Origin: Pseudoalteromonas amylolytica
GTDB lineage: Bacteria > Pseudomonadota > Gammaproteobacteria > Enterobacterales > Alteromonadaceae
Assembly: GCF_001854605.1 (NCBI RefSeq)
Contig: NZ_MKJU01000032.1
Location: forward strand, 113,292-177,291
DNA length: 64,000 bases
Direction of reading: 5' to 3'
In this document: piece by piece, positions 49,401 through 58,422 of the stretch
Layout: each line of letters begins with the position of its first letter
Position numbering within the stretch: the first letter of the stretch is position 1
Made by a program: the position numbers and the translations under genes
The notes under the pieces: generated by a model
Seen by the model: only the letters and a program-made list of their open reading frames with translations
What the model was told of the DNA's origin: nothing
Databases searched by the model: none

Positions 49401-51812
49401 CTATAAAGTTTTTAAAATATCAGCAAATACGCCTGCTGATGTCACTTCAGCACCCGCACCATAGCCACGGATCACAAATGGACGTGGTTGATAATACTGG
49501 CTCAAAATTGCTAATGCATTTTCCCCGTCACGAATATCGTAAAGCGCATGGGCTTTATCGACCGCTTCAATACCCACGCGGCAGCGACCGTTTTCGATGC
49601 TGCCCACATAACGGAGAACCTTTCCTTCATTGGCTGCACTTTGAATTTTGTCAGCAAAACTTGCATCAAGTTCTGGCAAACGGGCCATGAACTCGTCCAC
49701 AGAGGTGCCAGTTGCAAAGTCTGTAGGTACTACAGACTCAACTTCAATATCGCTAAGCTCTAACTGTAATCCAGATTCACGCGCGATGATCAGTAGCTTT
49801 CTTGCGACGTCGGTGCCCGACAAATCATCTCTTGGGTCTGGTTCTGTAAAGCCATTGCTTTTAGCTTTTGCCGTTGCCTCAGAAAGGCTCAGACCATCTT
49901 GCAATGCACCAAACATGTAAGAAAGCGATCCAGATAAAATGCCGTTGAATGATAACAGCTCATCGCCCGCACCAAATAGCAACTGTAAGTTGTCTAAAAC
50001 AGGCAAACCCGCACCAACGTTTGTCTCATATAAGAATTTTCGCTGTTTGCGCTGCGAGGCCAAAGTAAGCGCCTGATAGTAGTCATAACTACCTGTGTTT
50101 GCCTTTTTATTGGCAGCCACGACATGAAAGCCCGCATTTAAAAAATCAACGTATTGATCTGCCAGATACTGTGATGAAGAGCAATCTACCAATACAGGGT
50201 TAATCAAATGATTAGCTTTAACGAATTCTTCCACACGCTGCAAGGTAAATGCTTGCTGTTGACTTGCCAGTTCAGCCTGCCATGAATCAAACGGCACGCC
50301 ATCCGCATTTAAGTATAACTGTTTAGAATTGGCAACCCCATAGAGGTTTAGTTTTATATTACGCGCTTCAAGCCAAGCCTGTTGCTTTTCAAGCTGTTTG
50401 ATCAGCTCCTGACCCACTAAGCCACATCCAAGTAAAAACACATCAATTGAAGGCACATGTGTAAAAAAGTTCTCGTGACACACTTTAACGGCATCGTTAC
50501 AACGTGTCCCATCTATCACCGCTGAAATAGCGCTTTCTGTCGAATCCTGCGCAATAGCAACGATATTTAGCTGCGCCTGGGCAAGTGATGCAAAGAACTT
50601 CGCTGCGAGTCCCTTGTGGGCCTTCATGTTATCCCCCACCAACGTCACAATAGCCAGCTCACGTTGGACTTGGACAGGTTCAATTAAGCCTGCCTGCGCC
50701 TCAAGCTCAAACGCTTGCTCAAGCGCATTCAATGCTAAATCTAAATCCGACTCATGTACGCAAAAACTGATACTAAACTCGCAAGATGACTGCGTAATTA
50801 AAACGATGGATACATTGTCATTGGCCAACGCACCAAACACACGTGCAGCCATGCCAACTTTGCCTTTCATGCCAGGCCCTGAGACCGTCAGCATGGCTAG
50901 GTCTTCTAAACTAGATAAGGCTTTTACCGCTTCGTCGCCGCGTCGCTCATTGCTGATTACCGACCCCGCAACATCGGGATTATGGGTATTTTTGATCTCA
51001 CACGGAACAGAGAACTTAGCACAAGGAAGAATTGTTTTTGGATGCAGAACCTTAGCACCAAAATACGATAGTTCCATCGCTTCTTTATAGGATAACCAGT
51101 CGATTTTACTGGCTTTTTTAATGAAACGCGGATCAGCGTTGTATACTCCATCCACATCGGTCCAAATTTGGCAGACTTCAGCGCCTAAACAGGCAGCAGC
51201 AACAGCGGCTGAATAGTCAGAGCCGTTTCGGCCAAGCGTTGTAAGTTCACCGCGAGTGTTGCTGGCTGTAAAACCCGGCATGATGTAGTACTTGCTCGGG
51301 TTTGCGTTCATCGCCGAGACAAACTTCTGCTGACTCAGCTGCAAATCTACTTCTGCATCCAAATAGCCACCGTGACTGACGATACAATCACAGGCTTCGA
51401 GGTATGCAGCCTGAGACGCACCGAGCATGGTCTGCATCAGGGCGACGCTGATGCGCTCACCAAAGCTGATAACGTAAGCTCGCACTGGGTCTGGGCAATG
51501 CTGTAACATTTTTACCCCAGCTAACTTTTCAGCAAGGCTCGACAAAGCAGGCCAATGAACCACCTCGCCGTAAAGTTTTTGTACTTGCTCAAGCAAACCC
51601 AATGCACGATTTTCAAGTCGCAACCACTGCTCACTGTAATCTTGCCCCTGCTCAGCCTGCTCAACCAGCTCCACCAGTTGATCAGTCATGCCTCCTGGGG
51701 CTGATAACACAACTAAAGCCTCTTCGCCCGCTTGATTAAGGATCAAGCTATGAACTTGCTTAAGACATTCAAAATCAGCCAGTGACGAGCCACCGAATTT
51801 TAAAACACGCAT
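49401..51812 (-). CDS. thrA: Bifunctional aspartokinase/homoserine dehydrogenase I
   Basis: 803 aa. N-terminal aspartokinase (KFGGSSLAD at residues 5-13), ACT domains (about 315-460) for threonine feedback, and C-terminal homoserine dehydrogenase with LLGCGLVGQELIKQL and catalytic-region NVGAGLPVLDNL. Start MRVLKFGG aligns with E. coli ThrA and follows ATGAGGAAAA; the longer open frame reaches into the attenuator and is not used. Confidence 0.97.
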   Translation of the reverse strand: MRVLKFGGSSLADFECLKQVHSLILNQAGEEALVVLSAPGGMTDQLVELVEQAEQGQDYSEQWLRLENRALGLLEQVQKLYGEVVHWPALSSLAEKLAGVKMLQHCPDPVRAYVISFGERISVALMQTMLGASQAAYLEACDCIVSHGGYLDAEVDLQLSQQKFVSAMNANPSKYYIMPGFTASNTRGELTTLGRNGSDYSAAVAAACLGAEVCQIWTDVDGVYNADPRFIKKASKIDWLSYKEAMELSYFGAKVLHPKTILPCAKFSVPCEIKNTHNPDVAGSVISNERRGDEAVKALSSLEDLAMLTVSGPGMKGKVGMAARVFGALANDNVSIVLITQSSCEFSISFCVHESDLDLALNALEQAFELEAQAGLIEPVQVQRELAIVTLVGDNMKAHKGLAAKFFASLAQAQLNIVAIAQDSTESAISAVIDGTRCNDAVKVCHENFFTHVPSIDVFLLGCGLVGQELIKQLEKQQAWLEARNIKLNLYGVANSKQLYLNADGVPFDSWQAELASQQQAFTLQRVEEFVKANHLINPVLVDCSSSQYLADQYVDFLNAGFHVVAANKKANTGSYDYYQALTLASQRKQRKFLYETNVGAGLPVLDNLQLLFGAGDELLSFNGILSGSLSYMFGALQDGLSLSEATAKAKSNGFTEPDPRDDLSGTDVARKLLIIARESGLQLELSDIEVESVVPTDFATGTSVDEFMARLPELDASFADKIQSAANEGKVLRYVGSIENGRCRVGIEAVDKAHALYDIRDGENALAILSQYYQPRPFVIRGYGAGAEVTSAGVFADILKTL

Positions 51813-51837
51813 TGTTATTTTCCTCATTCCTAAAACG

Positions 51838-51875
51838 AAAAAAGGCCTGTGTTCGTAGTGAACACAGGCCTTTTT
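51838..51875 (-). terminator. thr operon attenuator terminator
   Basis: AAAGGCCTGTGTTC-loop-GAACACAGGCCTTT, a 14-bp stem with 5-nt loop and a T run on the minus strand, between the leader peptide and thrA. An alternative 8-bp pairing of 51888-51895 with 51863-51870 would act as antiterminator. Confidence 0.93.
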
Positions 51876-51898
51876 CAATTACGCACCGACCTATGCCA

Positions 51899-51955
51899 CT
51901 ATCCAGAATGGATGGTGGTTGTAATAATGGTCGTGGTGTTAAAATTTGTTTTCAT
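51899..51955 (-). CDS. thrL: thr operon leader peptide ThrL
   Basis: 18-residue peptide MKTNFNTTTIITTTIHSG with seven Thr and three Ile, followed by TAG. It sits in front of the attenuator, the classical arrangement for threonine/isoleucine-controlled attenuation. A pause hairpin (CCAC-ATCC / GGAT-GTGG, 51896-51918) overlaps its end. Confidence 0.93.
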   Translation of the reverse strand: MKTNFNTTTIITTTIHSG

Positions 51956-52137
51956 GTTTTTTAGCTTGCCCGAAATGTGGCCACTCTGTCAACCACTTAA
52001 CATGACAATTAATATGCAATTTACTCATACACAAGCACTATGGAGGGCTACTTTATGCATTTTCTGTACTTAAGCGTGTATTTTTCGGAGTAAAAATAGG
52101 GAAAGTGGTTAAAGTAAAAAAAGTGTAAATTGATGAT

Positions 52138-52506
52138 TTAGCGTATACCATAGCGATTTAAAAGCGCAATGAGTCGGTCTGTATCCACTGGCTTTTCAAT
52201 GAAATCTAGCGCGCCCAATTGCATGACTCTTTGCTTCATTTCAGGTTGAATATCAGCAGATATGACCACAACAAAGGTCTCAATGCTGGCGTGTGCTCTC
52301 ATCTGCTCTAACACACCGATGCCATCCAATGTTGGCATAGTAAGATCTAGACACAATAAATCTACCGTGTGTTGTTTGAGAATGTTTAACGCCTCGACAC
52401 CATCTTTAGCTTGTAATACGTTCACCTCAAGCGCGCTGGACAGACAACGGATAACTTGTTTTCTAGCAACTGTCGAATCATCACAGACTAATATTGAGTA
52501 AGCCAT
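52138..52506 (-). CDS. CheY-like response regulator
   Basis: 122-aa single receiver domain: acidic pair D9/D10, phosphoacceptor D54 (LCLDLTMP), S83 switch position and K105 (IEKPVD). No output domain, so it signals through protein interaction. ATG chosen over upstream in-frame codons because the receiver fold begins there. Divergent from a histidine kinase, its likely partner. Confidence 0.92.
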   Translation of the reverse strand: MAYSILVCDDSTVARKQVIRCLSSALEVNVLQAKDGVEALNILKQHTVDLLCLDLTMPTLDGIGVLEQMRAHASIETFVVVISADIQPEMKQRVMQLGALDFIEKPVDTDRLIALLNRYGIR

Positions 52507-52707
52507 TACTAATTTTACTATTATTTGATATACCTCGTTCTTATAACACAATATTCTGACAGCAGTAAGTATTGCAAGCTGCAATTAAACCAAAGCAGGG
52601 TTTAACTGTGAAAATCAGAGATATTTATTTATTTTTAAACCTTTATTAGCTAAGTTTATGATTAGCCATACTGCACAAACTCTAATTTTGGGAGCCAAAG
52701 TTCATTC

Positions 52708-54468
52708 ATGCTGCAAAAAAGTCTATCTAAAAAGCTACTCACGAATGTGCTATCGGTTTACTTCCTACTTACGTTCGTAGTGACCTGTGGTCAGGTTGTC
52801 GCTGAATATGTGAATACCAAAGACTACATTCGTAACGAACTGACTATGCTGCAAAAAACATTCAGTCGTAGTCTGACACGCGCAATCTGGGAATTAAACA
52901 CCAAGCAGACCGTAACCACCGCTGAGGGTCTACTAGCGATCCCAATGATTGAAGGAATTATCGTCCGTGATGATAGCGGTGAAATCATCTCTCAGTTGGG
53001 CCGCTCTTTGGATATTCATGAACTGTATAGTCAGCAACTGGTTCAAGAAGAAGCCATTATAGAAGACACGCCATCGGGATTGTTTGGTTATACCTTCCCA
53101 CTTATTTTTGAGTTTTCAGGCAGAGCGACACAGGTTGGCGATGTCACACTGTTCTCATCTCGAGATGTCGTATTCAGTCGTATCATGATATCGATTTACT
53201 TTTTGATCGGTAATGCCATGATCAAAACAACTTTTCTTATCATTTTATTTTTAATTGCCTTTCGCCGCTTACTCACAGAGCCGCTTACCGATCTAACCGA
53301 CCAAATTGAAGAAATTGAATTAGATGATATTGATGGCAGAAAGATTGATATTGGCACCACTGAACGCAATGAGCTTAAGGTAATGGAAGAAGCGTTCAAC
53401 AAACTCATTGATAAAGTTTCTGAATATCGCAAACAACTCGATCAAACACAAAAAGAGTTGTTAATAAGTAACGAAAAACTCGACCAACACAACTTGCAAC
53501 TGGAGCAGGAAGTCGCCCGTAAAACATCCAACCTCAGCCAAGCGATGATGGACCTGCAACAGCAAAAGTATGAGCTGGAAAAACAAAAGCTCACGCTCAC
53601 CGAAGAAGTGGATCTGCGCAGTCAAACCGAACAAGAATTGCTCACCAAGCAAAAAGAACTTGAACGGTATGTTGATGAGCTCAACATGGCGCAAGAGCGG
53701 TTGGTTGGCTCTGAAAAAATGGCTGCACTCGGAGGACTTGTAGCAGGTATTACTCATGACATTAACACCCCAGTTGGCATTGGTGTCACGGCAACGTCTT
53801 TCTTGCAAGAGCGTTTGAATAAACTCGAAGCCGCTTACAAAGACAAAACCCTCTCACCAAAAGCCTTAGAGGAATTTATTAACGAGGCAAAACAAAGCAC
53901 CAGTCTTCTGACCACTAACCTCGACAGGGCATCGGAGTTGGTTGCCAGCTTTAAACAAATTGCCGTTGATCAGGCCAGTGAAGCCGTTAGAAAAATAAAC
54001 TTCAAAGAGTACTTGGCCGAAGTTGTACGCTCACTGCACCCTAAGATCAAAAAAACCAAGCATGTTATCAACATTGATTGTCCGGAAGACTTGATCCTCA
54101 ATTTACCCGCAGGTGCAATCAGCCAGATATTTACCAATTTGATCATGAACTCTTTGATCCATGGTTTTGATGGTGTTGATAAAGGCGAAATAGACATCAC
54201 TATTACCGACGATCATGACGATGTTAAAATCGTTTATAAAGATAATGGCCGAGGCGTGAAAAAAGCACAATTGGAGAAGCTTTTTGACCCATTCTTCACC
54301 ACCAAACGCGATCAAGGCGGTAGTGGTTTAGGCACGCATATCACCCTGAATTTAGTCAAACAAACCCTTAATGGAGATATAGAAGTGACTAGCGAAGAAG
54401 GCAAAGGACTCACATACTACATTCAATTCCCAAAAGATATGCAAGCCCCTATGACCATGTTCAACTAA
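52708..54468 (+). CDS. Membrane sensor histidine kinase
   Basis: 586 aa. Two membrane segments (about 10-32 and 155-190) flank a periplasmic domain; a HAMP-like segment, then a long coiled coil (about 240-335), dimerisation/phosphoacceptor helix with H350 (GITHDINTPVG) and an ATP-binding domain with N (NSLIHGF), G1 (DNGRGV) and G2 (GGSGLGTH) boxes. No receiver of its own. Signal unknown. Confidence 0.93.
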   Translation: MLQKSLSKKLLTNVLSVYFLLTFVVTCGQVVAEYVNTKDYIRNELTMLQKTFSRSLTRAIWELNTKQTVTTAEGLLAIPMIEGIIVRDDSGEIISQLGRSLDIHELYSQQLVQEEAIIEDTPSGLFGYTFPLIFEFSGRATQVGDVTLFSSRDVVFSRIMISIYFLIGNAMIKTTFLIILFLIAFRRLLTEPLTDLTDQIEEIELDDIDGRKIDIGTTERNELKVMEEAFNKLIDKVSEYRKQLDQTQKELLISNEKLDQHNLQLEQEVARKTSNLSQAMMDLQQQKYELEKQKLTLTEEVDLRSQTEQELLTKQKELERYVDELNMAQERLVGSEKMAALGGLVAGITHDINTPVGIGVTATSFLQERLNKLEAAYKDKTLSPKALEEFINEAKQSTSLLTTNLDRASELVASFKQIAVDQASEAVRKINFKEYLAEVVRSLHPKIKKTKHVINIDCPEDLILNLPAGAISQIFTNLIMNSLIHGFDGVDKGEIDITITDDHDDVKIVYKDNGRGVKKAQLEKLFDPFFTTKRDQGGSGLGTHITLNLVKQTLNGDIEVTSEEGKGLTYYIQFPKDMQAPMTMFN

Positions 54469-54476
54469 GTCAGTTT

Positions 54477-54506
54477 GGACTACGCGTAAAGTTTTGCGTG
54501 TAGTCC
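54477..54506 (+). terminator. Hairpin between kinase gene and rdgC
   Basis: GGACTACGCG and CGTGTAGTCC form a stem with one G-U pair; no clear U-tract follows. Confidence 0.5.
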
Positions 54507-54569
54507 TCCCCTTTACGATAAAATTCTTGCTATCATGAGTGCCTATTTTTAAGCACGGATACTCATAAT

Positions 54570-55478
54570 ATGTGGTTTAGTAACCTGATCTGTTATCGTT
54601 TTAAGCAAGATGTCTCATACAATCAAGAAGAGTTTGAAAAGGCACTAGAACAAGACGTTTTTAGGCCTTGTGGTAGCCAAGACATGAGCACTTTTGGTTG
54701 GACTAAAGCATTTGGTAAACATGGCAATAGCTTGTCACATTTCTCACAAGACAGCATTTTGTTATGTGCTAAACGAGAAGAGAAAGTACTCCCTGCATCG
54801 GTGATAAACGACATGGTTGCTGAGAAGGTCGAACTCATCGAACGCGAAGAGAATCGCCCGGTTAAGAAAAAAGAAAAAGACGAGTTAAAAGAGAATATTC
54901 TCAGCGCACTACTACCTCAGGCATTTAAAAAATCCAGCCTTCAGTTTGCTTTCATTGACCAAAAGAGTGGTTGGGTAATAGTGAACAGTGCCAGCTTTAA
55001 CAAAGCGGAAGAATTGTTAGCATTATTGAGAAAGTCGTTAGGTACTTTACCGGTTGTGCCAGCCTTTGCAAATTATGACCTAGATGTATTTTTAACTGAT
55101 TGGTTAACTAAATTCGAAGCGCCCGAAGGGTTCGCAATTGGTACTGATGCAGAATTACAAGAACCCGATGACAACGGTGCTCAAGTTAAGTTAAAGCAAC
55201 ATGACCTATCTTCTGATGAAATAAAAAGCCATTTAGACAATGGTAAACGCGTGACAAAACTGGCATTTGACTGGCGTGAACGTGTGAAGTTTATTTTGCA
55301 AAATGATGGCTCAATTAAACGCTTAAGTTATGCCGATGCACTAAAAGAACAAAATGCGGACATTCCAAAAGAGGACATGGCCGTAAAACTTGATGCTGAT
55401 TTTATTTTGGTCAGTGAAGAGATAAAAGAATTGCTTGAAGAGTTGACCCAAAGCCTTGGCGACAGCGCTGATATGTAA
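54570..55478 (+). CDS. rdgC: Recombination-associated protein RdgC
   Basis: 302-aa ring-forming DNA-binding protein that limits RecA-mediated exchange. MWFSNLICYRF, FRPCGSQDMSTFGW and LLRKSLGTLPVVP match E. coli RdgC over the whole length. Confidence 0.97.
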   Translation: MWFSNLICYRFKQDVSYNQEEFEKALEQDVFRPCGSQDMSTFGWTKAFGKHGNSLSHFSQDSILLCAKREEKVLPASVINDMVAEKVELIEREENRPVKKKEKDELKENILSALLPQAFKKSSLQFAFIDQKSGWVIVNSASFNKAEELLALLRKSLGTLPVVPAFANYDLDVFLTDWLTKFEAPEGFAIGTDAELQEPDDNGAQVKLKQHDLSSDEIKSHLDNGKRVTKLAFDWRERVKFILQNDGSIKRLSYADALKEQNADIPKEDMAVKLDADFILVSEEIKELLEELTQSLGDSADM

Positions 55479-55486
55479 CTTATTTG

Positions 55487-55513
55487 GGCGATAAGTGCGT
55501 TGCCCTTATCGCC
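55487..55513. terminator. Bidirectional terminator
   Basis: GGCGATAAG pairs perfectly with CTTATCGCC across a 9-nt loop, between convergent rdgC and HDOD genes. Confidence 0.75.
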
Positions 55514-55524
55514 TTGCTATTTCC

Positions 55525-56364
55525 CTATGCGAACATGGCTTTTACATCTTCCAGCACATATAAATAGTCATCACTATTAAATATTTCCACAGATTCAATT
55601 ACGCCTTTATCTGCATAAACTTGTAATGACGCTGTTTTGTCGGAAACCTGTAGAATTCCCTCCAATATTGCACCCACACGTATAAAATCTACGTAGCAGT
55701 CCTGCTGTGGCTTGTAATTTGGATTTGACCAATTTTCCGCCGCATCAATAAATTCCTCCGTAAAGCCCCATTCACGCATAATTGCCCCGCCAATTCTACC
55801 TGCCAACTTTTGAATGGCATGTGCTAAAAAGCTTGGGTTTGCGAATACCTCTGGGTGCCTTTCAGCTTCGGTCAAAATAGGCAAAACACCAATATTAAAC
55901 ACAAGCGAAGCCAGCGTAATCGTGTCTCTGTTTAGTGAGGTATGCTTGTGAGCTTTCAGGTAAAAATCCATGGTCGTAATCGCTTGGCAGGCAACTTTAA
56001 GGGTTTTTTGCCATGCTTTATCCATGTAGGTTTTAATCAACTTGTTGTTAGAGACAAACAACTGCTCCATCGCCATCGCTGTAGCGATATTTTTAATTTG
56101 TCTGAGGCCGATACGCGTGACCGCTTGATTAAGCGTATTCACTTTCACAGACCGACCAAGAAACGCGCTGTTAGCGACTTTTATCATTCGTGCAGATAAC
56201 GCCGGATCATGGGATATCACATCCGCCATTTGAATTAAATTTACATCTGGGTCGTCCGCAGCTTTACGCACACGCACGGCAGCATCAGGCAAAGTCGGCA
56301 GCACCAAGGTGTCGCTATTAATTCTATCTATAAGAATGGTAAGTAAGGCATTCTCTGTTGACAT
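55525..56364 (-). CDS. HDOD domain protein
   Basis: 279 aa, with one HDOD domain (about 15-215; LPTLPDAAVRVRKAADDPDV, ISHDPALSARMIKVANSAF). HDOD proteins lack the catalytic HD metal site and serve signalling roles, often near chemotaxis or two-component genes. No second domain is recognised; function unknown. Confidence 0.93.
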   Translation of the reverse strand: MSTENALLTILIDRINSDTLVLPTLPDAAVRVRKAADDPDVNLIQMADVISHDPALSARMIKVANSAFLGRSVKVNTLNQAVTRIGLRQIKNIATAMAMEQLFVSNNKLIKTYMDKAWQKTLKVACQAITTMDFYLKAHKHTSLNRDTITLASLVFNIGVLPILTEAERHPEVFANPSFLAHAIQKLAGRIGGAIMREWGFTEEFIDAAENWSNPNYKPQQDCYVDFIRVGAILEGILQVSDKTASLQVYADKGVIESVEIFNSDDYLYVLEDVKAMFA

Positions 56365-56586
56365 GAGCTAAATTCCAAAACTAATTAAGTAGCGCTAAAA
56401 CGCCCGTGTTTTAGCTTTTAGTATTGTCGAACATCTTTATAAAGTTAAGAAATCAGTATAAAAATTTTAGCCAATAGTCATGGTGAAACAATTTTTCAAA
56501 AATGCACCGCAGCAGTGAGGCATAATTACCTTGGATCATGTAAAGTAGTTGCTCAGTTTTATTTCCAATAACAAAAAGAGAGCAGC

Positions 56587-58272
56587 ATGAGACTTTCAAA
56601 AATTAGTCAGGCACTGATTATTGCCAGCACTTTGGCACTGGGTGCATGTTCAGAACCCACAACCAACACATCGACTGCAGCAAACACACAACAAGCAAAA
56701 GCACCAAGCTACGAGCTAGTCAACACAAGTCCGTCACGTTTAGACATATACACACAGGTGACGCTTAACACCGATTTGTCACACCTAAGCGACAACCAAA
56801 AGCAAATGGTTGCGAAGTTGATTGATGCCTCTAAGCTGATGGATGACCTATTTTGGAAGCAAAGTTTTGGTATGGATAAAGATACCTTTTTAAGCCGTAT
56901 CGAAGATGAGAAAGTGCGTACCTTCGCCGACATTAACTATGGCCCATGGGATAGACTCGATGGCGACAAAGTATTTCTTAGCGGCTTTGAAGAAAAAGCA
57001 CCTGGTGCCGAATTCTATCCTCACGATATGAGCAAAGAAGAACTCAACAATTCTGATATCAAAGACAAACAGGGTTTATACTCAATCATCAAACGTGATG
57101 AACAAGGCAAACTATATAGCACACCTTATTCTGAAATTTACGGTAAAGAGCTTAAGCAAGCAGCTAACCTGTTATTAGAAGCCAGCGCGCTTGCCGATGA
57201 TAAAGAGTTTGCCAACTACCTGAAATTACGTGCCGATGCACTACTCAATAATAGCTATCAAACATCTGACTTCGCTTGGATGGATATGAAAAACAATCCT
57301 ATCGATGTGGTGATTGGTCCAATTGAAACATATGAAGATCAACTATTTGGCTACAGAGCTGGATTTGAATCTTATGTACTGGTAAAAGACTTGGCTTGGA
57401 GCGAGCGTTTAGCAAAATTTGCCGCATTCTTACCTGAGCTACAAACAGGCTTACCGGTTGATGAAAAATACAAGCAGGAAGTCCCTGGTTCGGATGCTGA
57501 CTTGAACGCCTACGATGTAATTTATTATGCAGGTCATTCAAACGCAGGTAGTAAAACTATCGCGATTAACTTGCCAAACGATGAGCAAGTACAGCTTGAA
57601 AAAGGCACTCGTCGTCTGCAGCTTAAAAACGCCATGCGCGCCAAGTTTGACAAGATATTGTTACCCATTGCCGATCAGCTGATTGTGCCAGAGCAGCGTA
57701 AGCATATTACCTTTGACGCTTTCTTTGCTAACACGATGTTCCATGAAGTGGCTCACGGCTTAGGCATTAAAAACACTATCAATGGCAAAGGTACGGTACG
57801 TCAATCACTACAAGAACACGCCAGTGCACTTGAAGAAGGGAAAGCCGATATTCTCGGTCTGTACATGGTTGAGCAACTGCTGAATAAAGGCGAGATCACA
57901 GAAGGTACTATCGAAGATTACTACATTACCTTTATGGCGGGTATCTTCCGCTCCGTGCGTTTTGGTGCCTCAAGTGCACATGGCAAAGCCAACATGATCC
58001 GTTTTAATTTCTTTAAAGAGCAAGGTGCATTTTCTAAAAATGAGCAGGGTTTATACAAAGTAAACATGGATAAAATGGCAACCGCGATGAAGAATCTTTC
58101 TAATTTGATTCTTACCTTACAAGGTGACGGCGATTACCAGAAAGTTGACCAGTTGATTGCCACACACGGCGATATTAAAGCTGAACTTAAAGCCGACTTA
58201 GAAAAGCTAGCACAGGCTAATATCCCAGTAGATGTGACCTTTAAGCAAGGTAAATCTGTACTTGGCCTATAA
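56587..58272 (+). CDS. M49-like zinc peptidase lipoprotein
   Basis: 561-aa lipoprotein, lipobox LALGAC with C21. Zinc site HEVAH at 386-390, with second motif E416EGKAD421, as in the dipeptidyl-peptidase III (M49) superfamily; the classical family uses HExxGH, so this is a variant. Probably a periplasm-facing peptidase acting on short peptides. Upstream of DPP IV; each has its own terminator or promoter region. Confidence 0.82.
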   Translation: MRLSKISQALIIASTLALGACSEPTTNTSTAANTQQAKAPSYELVNTSPSRLDIYTQVTLNTDLSHLSDNQKQMVAKLIDASKLMDDLFWKQSFGMDKDTFLSRIEDEKVRTFADINYGPWDRLDGDKVFLSGFEEKAPGAEFYPHDMSKEELNNSDIKDKQGLYSIIKRDEQGKLYSTPYSEIYGKELKQAANLLLEASALADDKEFANYLKLRADALLNNSYQTSDFAWMDMKNNPIDVVIGPIETYEDQLFGYRAGFESYVLVKDLAWSERLAKFAAFLPELQTGLPVDEKYKQEVPGSDADLNAYDVIYYAGHSNAGSKTIAINLPNDEQVQLEKGTRRLQLKNAMRAKFDKILLPIADQLIVPEQRKHITFDAFFANTMFHEVAHGLGIKNTINGKGTVRQSLQEHASALEEGKADILGLYMVEQLLNKGEITEGTIEDYYITFMAGIFRSVRFGASSAHGKANMIRFNFFKEQGAFSKNEQGLYKVNMDKMATAMKNLSNLILTLQGDGDYQKVDQLIATHGDIKAELKADLEKLAQANIPVDVTFKQGKSVLGL

Positions 58273-58288
58273 GCTGTCATAAAAATCG

Positions 58289-58320
58289 AATAAAGGCGCC
58301 CAGTGGCGCCTTTATTATTT
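58289..58320 (+). terminator. Rho-independent terminator after the M49-like gene
   Basis: AATAAAGGCGCC-CAGT-GGCGCCTTTATT, 12-bp stem, then T-rich sequence. Confidence 0.88.
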
Positions 58321-58422
58321 GCGCCTTCTACGGCTTATTCTAAACACTCCATCCCAATTAATTGTCATCTGCTTAGGTTGTCGCTACCATCACGTCACTT
58401 TTATTCATAGTTAAGGTGCACT

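Noticed and set aside
51813-51878. N-terminal extension of ThrA
   Set aside because: The extension is translated through the attenuator stem; family start MRVLKFGG is internal.
51987-51995. TTGACA-like -35 before the thr leader
   Set aside because: No acceptable -10 at the right distance upstream of the leader peptide start.
52585-52605. TTAAACC/GGTTTAA inverted repeat between the regulator and kinase genes
   Set aside because: Only 7 bp in an AT-rich intergenic region; could be chance, not strong enough to annotate.
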